Part shown: in pieces, positions 6,386 to 10,986 of the stretch
Layout of the letters: each line of letters starts with the position of its first letter
How positions within the stretch are numbered: the stretch's first letter is position 1
Assembly: GCA_002284615.2 (NCBI GenBank)
Contig: MU069986.1
Span: forward strand, 172,504 to 183,489
Source of the DNA: Dunaliella salina
Lineage: Eukaryota; Chlorophyta; Chlorophyceae; Chlamydomonadales; Dunaliellaceae
Direction of reading: 5' to 3'
Length of the DNA stretch: 10,986 bases
Translations under genes and position numbers: made by a program
Notes under the pieces: generated by a model
What the model saw: only the letters and a program-made list of their open reading frames with translations
Database searches by the model: none
Told to the model about the DNA's origin: nothing

Positions 6386-6462
6386 CAAGCCTCATTCAGA
6401 TTTGCGACAACACCACGGCTTCCAGGTGTGCTCTTGCAACAACAAGAACCGAATGAGGCTTG
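6386..6462. repeat. Foldback segment, 12-bp perfect arms
   Basis: CAAGCCTCATTC (6386-6397) is the exact inverse of GAATGAGGCTTG (6451-6462), enclosing 53 bp. It overlaps the right-hand target duplication of the SINE-like insert. A further small hairpin, GCAAGG CGT CCTTGC (6462-6476), adjoins it. This may be a short foldback element that served as the SINE target, or a structured RNA stem. Confidence 0.65.
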
Positions 6463-6485
6463 CAAGGCGTCCTTGCCCAAAATGT

Positions 6486-6672
6486 TCAACTTGACTCGGC
6501 ATTTCTGCTGGTGCTCACTTTAAATTGACTTAGCATTTTTAGTGGTGCACGACTCGACTTGACATGGCACTCCTGCTGGTGCTCATTCTGACTCAACCCG
6601 GCATCTCTGTTGGTGCTCGGCTTGACTTGGCACACCTGTTGGTGCTCACTTTGACATACAACTCGACATTTC
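6486..6672. repeat. 34-bp minisatellite, five copies
   Basis: The word TGGTGCTC/TGGTGCAC recurs at 6509, 6543, 6577, 6611 and 6640 (spacings 34, 34, 34, 29), preceded by TTGACT-type and GGCATTTCTG-type words. A period of 34 is not a multiple of three, so it is not a peptide repeat. Confidence 0.85.
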
Positions 6673-6973
6673 TTTTGACAGGGTGGCAAGTGTGCATATT
6701 TCTGCACCAAAGCAATTATAGGCAAACAAAGAGCACCAAGAGCTTTGACCATAGGTCGCAATCAAGAAAAACACCTGTCTCAGCCACGTGATGAGATGAG
6801 ATTCATTTGCGGGCGGTCTCTCATCCATTCATTACAAACGTTGCACATCAAATTTATACAGCACCAATGTGCTTGATATATGCTTACACCATTTCAGCAA
6901 AGCCACTGAATTGCATGCACAAAGCTGCGAACGGATCCTCACCGCTATCCACATGATTTGCACATGGGCTCAG
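6673..6973. other. No gene recognised
   Basis: Unique, fairly A/T-rich sequence between repeat blocks. Only short frames are present, and no convincing splice-bordered exon is visible. Confidence 0.5.
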
Positions 6974-7047
6974 CACCCTCTTCACCCAATTCATCACAGC
7001 CAAGGCTTGACACTCTCTTCACCTGATTCAGCACGGCCAAGGCTCGA
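6974..7047. repeat. 37-bp tandem duplication
   Basis: 6974-7010 and 7011-7047 are head-to-tail copies with about seven differences. Shared words are TCTTCACC, ATTCA and GCCAAGGCT. It is too small and diverged to say more. Confidence 0.8.
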
Positions 7048-7211
7048 ACGAGGCTGTGGAACGAGCTGTCGAGCGTGGCGGGTTGTGGTGGGAGGTGAGC
7101 AGAGGCAGGAGCAGAGGCAGGCCCGGCCTCCTCACATTTGTCAGGAACCTGGTGACAGGGGTGGGCCTGCGGCCAGATGCCCTGCACAAAAGCGCAAGCA
7201 CAGCAAAAGCT
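7048..7211. other. No gene recognised; G/C-rich linker before the 20-bp array
   Basis: Unique sequence with an AGGCAGGAGCAGAGGC mini-repeat near 7102-7120. Open frames on both strands extend from the neighbouring stop-free array and are not independent evidence of coding. Confidence 0.45.
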
Positions 7212-7743
7212 GGGTACAGCTGATGCACGCAAGGTATGGTGGATGCAAACCAAGCACGGTTGATGCTCGCAAGGTACGGCTGATGCATGCTAGGCACAGT
7301 TGATGCATGTGAGACTTGGTTGATGCGCGCAGGCAAAGCACGGTTGATGCACGCAAGGCACAGTGGATTGCATGCAAGGCACGGTTGATGCACACTTGAC
7401 AAGGTTGACCATGCAAGGCACGGTAAATGCACGCAAGGCGTGGTTGATGCATGCAAAGCGTGGTTGATGCATGCAAGGCGTGGTTGATGCATGCAAGGCA
7501 CGGCTGATGCATGCAAGCATGGCATGGTTGATGCATACAAGGCATGTTGGATGCATGCAAGGCGCTGCTGATGCATGCAAGGTGCTGCTGATGCATGCAA
7601 GGCACTGCTGATGCATGCAAGGCGCTGCTGGTGCATGTAAGGCGCTGCTGATGCATGCAAGGCGCTGCTGATGCAAGGCACAACGGATGCATGCAGGCAA
7701 GGTTCATGCATGCAAGGCACGGTTGATGCGTGGTTGCTGCATG
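7212..7743. repeat. 20-bp minisatellite array built on TGCATGCAAGGC
   Basis: About 25 units with consensus GGCRCKGYTGATGCATGCAA. From 7561 the period is exactly 20 bp for several units. Units to about 7540 mostly carry ACGGTT or GTGGTT, while those from 7561 to 7670 carry GCTGCT, so two sub-blocks amplified separately. Each unit contains the palindrome TGCATGCA. Because the unit lacks stops on the minus strand, all three minus frames stay open for 130-230 codons. That, with a period not divisible by three, shows the long frames are a by-product. Confidence 0.93.
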
Positions 7744-8598
7744 TTTAAACAATGCCTTGATCATATGGTGGAATGAAATTCTTTATGTGCCATCTCTCTG
7801 TGTGTGCCAGCTTTTATGTATGACACTTCATACGCCTCCTTCTTTACTCACACAACACAAACAGGCTTGCAGTGACGCAGTGTGCAGAAAACAGAACAAA
7901 ACGAAAAAGGTTGGAAGGAGACAGAGAACACCAGTGTGGCCCTTGTACAAGGATGTCGCACAACAATGGAGAATGGTGCACGCTGTGAAGCTGCAGGCAG
8001 TCACAAATTTGTGCTAGTGCGTCAGTGCATCCCCATGCATTTGAAAGCTTGTGTTAGTTTGTCAGTGCATATCCAGGCATACGCATGCAACAGAGTCAAT
8101 TCCATCACGTCATACCTATAGGTGTGTGCAAAATACCTTCAAGATCATCAGTAAGGCATGTATACCAGTGCACACACTAACAATGCGTACTTGAAATAAG
8201 GGCCCATCCATGAGTGCACCTGCGGCTGGACCCATCACTCCAAGACGTACTGAACGACAGAGCGCTGCGCTCATATGCGGAGGGACCTCGTGTGCGGCCA
8301 CACACAGGGGGCGTAAAGTTCGGACATGTCAACGATGCACCCAGCAAGCAAGCACCAAGAGCACACCATCAACAGCAATGAAAGCGCCAACAAGCACACA
8401 GAAATCATGGTGAAAGCATCTGGGGCGAGGCACAGGAGCGTTCGCGATGCATAGCATGGGAGCCCAGAACACACTCAAGAAGTGGTCTTGGGCCATGCCA
8501 TTTTCTCAGCAAACTTCAATGTATGGGATGTTAAATCACGTCCTACATGCTCAGGGAATGCAAGGGTGCTTGCTGAAGGCATGAACAGCTGAGTGAGA
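7744..8598. other. No confident gene; downstream flank of the minus-strand gene
   Basis: About 855 bp with only short frames. It contains two 32-bp direct copies at 8009-8040 and 8049-8080 (TTGTG, TAGT and GTCAGTGCAT shared). The part next to 8599 should include the 3' UTR of the minus-strand gene, but I see no TGTAA polyadenylation signal (common in green algae) on that strand here. Confidence 0.5.
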
Positions 8599-9915
8599 CT
8601 AGTTAGGGGGATCCGTTTGTGGGGACGACCAACACCATTCCTTTTGTGGCTTCCACTTGGACGGACAACATTGTGGTGCTTGCACCTGCACCGCTAGTGG
8701 TGCTTCGCATTTGGTTGGTAACCCCACCTGAGAGGGCTGGTCTCTGGATCCACATGACTCTATTTTACTGGTTGGCAACCCCAACTGAGGGGGCTGGTAT
8801 CTGGATCCACATGACTCTGATGGGGTTGGTGGTGGGGGTTGAGCGCTCTCCTCCTGCGCTCGCTCAGAGGGGCCCCCTGGCAAGTGGTGCTGCTTTTGTG
8901 GTGCTTGCTCCGTGGCCTGTGGCAAGGAGAATGGATCCCTCACATCTCGGGGCTGGTTGCTTGCAGGGGGGGCGGGTGTTGCAAGCACTGCCAGTTCTGA
9001 CGATTGTGTGAAGGACGTCGTTGCCACCTTGCAATGGAAGGCACTTGGAAGCTGCTCCTGCTGCTGTTGCTGCTGGTGTTGCTGCTGCTGCTGTTGGTCA
9101 TGGTGGTGGTGGTTCGAATCAGAAGCTCTGAAGTGCTCCAGGATGACTACCGGCTCCAGGCACTCCCCTCGCCCAGCGCAGGTGTAGGCCGCTCGCACAG
9201 TTGCGAGGATGCCCCCTCCACAGTCTGCACAGCCATGAACTGTGCCATTGGTAATGGCATCAGCCATTGCAGTTGCCAAGCTGATGGTGACTGCATGCTT
9301 GCCTATGCTGCCACCAGGTCTCAATGGAGGCGCACCACTGCGCTGGTGGTTAAGCTGCTGCACAAGGTGGTGCGCGTGCTCCTGTGAGCACAGAGGGTCG
9401 CACCCCAGCAACCTGCATGCTGCCGCATTGGCAGCCACTGGGGCAACAAAGAACTGCTGCTCATCCTGCATAGAGGCCCCCCTGTGGATACTGGCTTTGC
9501 CTTGTGCACCTTGTGCTGCATGCTGCTCCAGGTGCCGGGCCACGGCCGTGCCTGCACTGCCCACACAGCTTGCAGGTGCCCCTTTCCATGGCACGCCCAC
9601 CAATGATGGCAGATGCTCCTGGAGTGTAACGGGGGACAGCAGCGCCAGGCTGGCTGTGCTGTACACGCGGAGGGTCATGCGTGGAGCGGTGTCTGCTTCC
9701 AGGCCTGAACCAGTATTGAAGTCAAGGGTGCCCACCACCATCCCACCAATGGGGACAGTGGACTTGCCATTGTACTGTGCAATCACAGGAAAGGTAGTGG
9801 TGGGGTTGCACGACTCCCATGACTCGTGGCTCGGCAGTGATGTTCCCTTGGAATTCCAGGAGTCGCGTTTGCCATGCACCCCCTGCGCGCATGCATCGGG
9901 GGTAATGGACAGCAT
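8599..9915 (-). CDS. Unrecognised Q/H-rich protein (438-codon open frame)
   Basis: This is the longest open frame in the window: ATG at 9915-9913, stop TAG at 8601-8599. Amino-acid composition is balanced and wobble positions favour G/C. I recognise no domain with confidence. The N-terminal ~110 residues look globular (IAQYNG, VVGTLDFNTG). A Cys group (HGCADCGGG... CAGRGEC) lies near residues 225-250. A His4 plus interrupted poly-Gln tract (mixed CAG/CAA) spans about 267-287. The Pro/Ser-rich tail has a 19-residue tandem repeat (ESCGSR.QP.Q.GLPT) at about 363-401, made by an exact 57-bp duplication step, which keeps frame and supports coding. The true start may lie upstream through a short intron. 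It is divergent from the kinase gene at 10521. The polar low-complexity tail suggests a soluble, rapidly evolving protein. Confidence 0.6.
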   Translation of the reverse strand: MLSITPDACAQGVHGKRDSWNSKGTSLPSHESWESCNPTTTFPVIAQYNGKSTVPIGGMVVGTLDFNTGSGLEADTAPRMTLRVYSTASLALLSPVTLQEHLPSLVGVPWKGAPASCVGSAGTAVARHLEQHAAQGAQGKASIHRGASMQDEQQFFVAPVAANAAACRLLGCDPLCSQEHAHHLVQQLNHQRSGAPPLRPGGSIGKHAVTISLATAMADAITNGTVHGCADCGGGILATVRAAYTCAGRGECLEPVVILEHFRASDSNHHHHDQQQQQQHQQQQQQEQLPSAFHCKVATTSFTQSSELAVLATPAPPASNQPRDVRDPFSLPQATEQAPQKQHHLPGGPSERAQEESAQPPPPTPSESCGSRYQPPQLGLPTSKIESCGSRDQPSQVGLPTKCEAPLAVQVQAPQCCPSKWKPQKEWCWSSPQTDPPN

Positions 9916-9952
9916 GCCTGTGACAAAAAAAGTAAAATAGGACCAGAGAAAC

Positions 9953-10213
9953 CTTCAGCATTTCCAACTGGAACTTGCTGTGGCATGTGGCAGGCTTGTT
10001 GTCATCGTCAGCAAGTTTGAACCAATTGGTGCAAGCCCTTGGCAAACTTGCACAACTGTCCCCCCCCCGGCTCACACGTTCGCTCCACACCTTGGGGTTG
10101 TGCCCCGGACGGCGCAGCGGAGACAACCTGTCACTGTGCTGCTCTTCGTCTTCTCCATTGGCATTGTCTGCACCAGAGCACAGGCAAAAGAGCGAACGCA
10201 GCCTGATGGACAT
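9953..10213 (-). other. Candidate first exon of the minus-strand gene
   Basis: ATG at 10213-10211 opens 87 codons beginning MSIRLRSLFCLCSG, with an acidic stretch (NGEDEEQHSD) and ending LEMLK at an AAG|GTTTCT donor (GT at 9952-9951). An acceptor GCGCAG|GGG (AG at 9884-9883) gives a 70-nt intron with a T-rich tract and joins both frames in phase 0, for a protein of about 514 aa. Alternative: ATG at 9986, 34-nt exon, 35-nt intron (9952-9918), which also joins in frame and starts MPQQVPVGNAE. Simple initiation at 9915 is a third option. The 70-nt model gives the most protein-like product, but both introns are shorter than the kinase intron. Confidence 0.4.
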
Positions 10214-10520
10214 CAAACTTGGACGCCGGCCAGGGCGTCAGCCCATCCTTCAGCTGGGACCAGCAGCCACAATTCCTGTCAGCCAAATATCCTTTTGGCA
10301 ATTGCCTTTCTTTCAGGCAAGTACTTCGGTTTCTGCCTGGTTTATGAACTTTCAGGAGTAAACAGAATTTTTAAGGTGAATTAAATTATGAGCATAAAGT
10401 CTGTATGCTTGAGCCGCGTACGCAAGGGATGTTCAAACAATTGTCAAATTTGACAGGTCAACCAGTTGGTACCCTGAAGGTCAGGCGAAATTGTAAATTA
10501 ATTGAACACCCATTTCGAAA
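10214..10520. promoter_or_regulatory. Probable divergent promoter region
   Basis: Between the candidate minus-strand start (10213) and the kinase ATG (10521) lie 307 bp without a convincing frame of its own, with A/T-rich stretches (10366-10390, 10489-10503). If the minus gene starts at 9915 the gap is about 605 bp. Head-to-head spacing of this size suggests a shared regulatory region. The TATA and initiator positions are not evident. Confidence 0.45.
10442..10455. promoter_or_regulatory. 14-bp perfect palindrome upstream of the kinase
   Basis: TGTCAAATTTGACA is self-complementary and ends 65 bp before the ATG at 10521. Two inverted TGTCA/TGACA half-sites suggest a site for a dimeric transcription factor; TGAC-core sites are known for TALE homeodomain proteins. 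A role here is inference from position and symmetry only. Confidence 0.35.
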
Positions 10521-10970
10521 ATGTCTGACAAGACATTGGCGGTGATTAAGCCTGATGCTGTAAAAGCAGGCTTTGCTGAGGAAATCAAGCAGCTCATCGA
10601 GCTGCACGGCTTCACCATCATCATCCAGCAAAAGTTCCAGGTTTGTGTTTCCTGTCAAGAGGCGCTGTCCATGCTGCTAAGGCGTGCGGACGAAGTCTGA
10701 AAGCTGACGACAAAACATCGAGGCGGTGGCAACTGACATTCAGGTTCGAAATTTTGGCGTGTCTTGTGCATTTCTACAGCTCACCCGGTTCCGTGCGGAG
10801 GAGTTCTACGAGGAGCATGTGGGCAAGCCGTTCTTTCCAAATCTCATCAACTTCATGACCAGTGGGCCCGTGGTTGCCATGGTGTTGTCCAAGCCCAATG
10901 CAATAGCAGACTGGCGCAAGATGATGGGCCCCACCAACGTTCTGAAAGCCCGGCAGGAAGCCCCTTACAG
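10521..10970 (+). CDS. Nucleoside diphosphate kinase, NME5/RSP23-like, 5' part
   Basis: Exon 1 (10521-10640, 40 codons) starts MSDKTLAVIKPDAVKAG; exon 2 (10780-10970) contains FYEEHVGKPFFPNL, TSGPVVAM and WRKMMGPTN. These are the nucleoside diphosphate kinase fold blocks in order: the nucleotide-binding Lys of KPDAV, the Tyr/Phe of the FY...PFF region, and Arg and Thr of WRKMMGPTN. The GPTN...A...AP spacing is typical of group II members (NME5), including the radial-spoke protein RSP23 of flagellar axonemes. Group I enzymes convert NDPs and ATP to NTPs through a phospho-His; that His (NxxHGSD block) lies beyond the window, so activity cannot be judged. The last codon is split (AG|) at the exon 2 donor at 10971. 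The ATG is the first in frame and aligns with the family start. NME6/7-type assignment is possible. Confidence 0.85.
10641..10779 (+). other. Intron 1 of the nucleoside diphosphate kinase gene
   Basis: A 139-nt intron bounded by CAG|GTTTGT and TTTCTACAG|CTC, phase 0. Removing it joins ...IIQQKFQ to LTRFRAEEFY..., restoring the conserved order across the second helix of the kinase fold. Intron 2 begins at 10971 (GTGAGG) and runs off the window. Confidence 0.88.
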
Positions 10971-10986
10971 GTGAGGTGACATGGAT

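Noticed and set aside
7028..7764. Three overlapping minus-strand open frames of 136-230 codons, Met/His/Cys/Ala-rich
   Set aside because: They arise from a stop-free 20-bp repeat read in all three frames. The period is not divisible by three, and no frame is favoured.
9242..9940. Plus-strand 232-codon open frame
   Set aside because: It is antisense to the longer minus-strand frame, has Cys/Trp-rich implausible composition and lacks domain features, so it is a shadow.
10426..10460. CGCGTACGCAAGGGATGTTC, resembling a hAT end with its subterminal motif
   Set aside because: The terminus reads CAAGGGATG instead of CAGGGATG, and no partner end or 8-bp duplication was found, so I treat it as chance in the promoter.

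Overview
This is a repeat-dominated stretch of a nuclear eukaryotic genome. The best guess is a flagellated green alga (chlamydomonadalean or Dunaliella-like). That guess rests on spliceosomal introns with GT-AG borders, an NME5/RSP23-type nucleoside diphosphate kinase at the right end, a Gln/His-rich lineage-specific protein encoded by CAG-rich codons, and abundant microsatellites and minisatellites. No operons, CRISPR arrays or prokaryotic defence genes are visible. The species assignment is inference.

Left two thirds (1-7750): this part is almost wholly non-genic. It holds (TA)n and (CA)n microsatellites, a TACA-rich palindrome, a split 30/31-bp minisatellite, diverged ~130-bp repeats, a GGAT/GAAT tract, a ~41-bp minisatellite with two alternating monomer types (4527-6212), a 34-bp repeat and a 20-bp array (7212-7743). 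Mobile elements sit in or beside these arrays. Two non-autonomous hAT-type transposons of one family (3600-4178 and 5115-5839) lie in opposite orientations, each with CAGGGATG...CATCCCTG ends and 8-bp target duplications. A foldback MITE (3617-3774) is nested inside the first. A short tRNA-derived SINE-like insertion (6277-6375) is flanked by a perfect 15-bp duplication. The second hAT still carries two scraps of its transposase, a BED zinc-finger piece and the extreme C-terminus, so it looks like an internal-deletion derivative.

Right third (8600-10986): two probable genes are divergently arranged. On the minus strand is an unrecognised protein of about 438 aa, or about 514 aa with a candidate 5' exon, with a Q/H tract and an in-frame 19-residue tandem repeat. 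On the plus strand is the 5' part of a group II nucleoside diphosphate kinase, with two exons visible, a 139-bp intron and truncation by the window end in intron 2. About 300-530 bp lies between the two starts, including a perfect 14-bp palindrome just upstream of the kinase.

The most informative signals are the nested and dated transposon insertions, because the interrupted arrays let the empty sites be reconstructed exactly, and the decayed transposase inside the second hAT copy. I see no sign of an undescribed multi-gene system.
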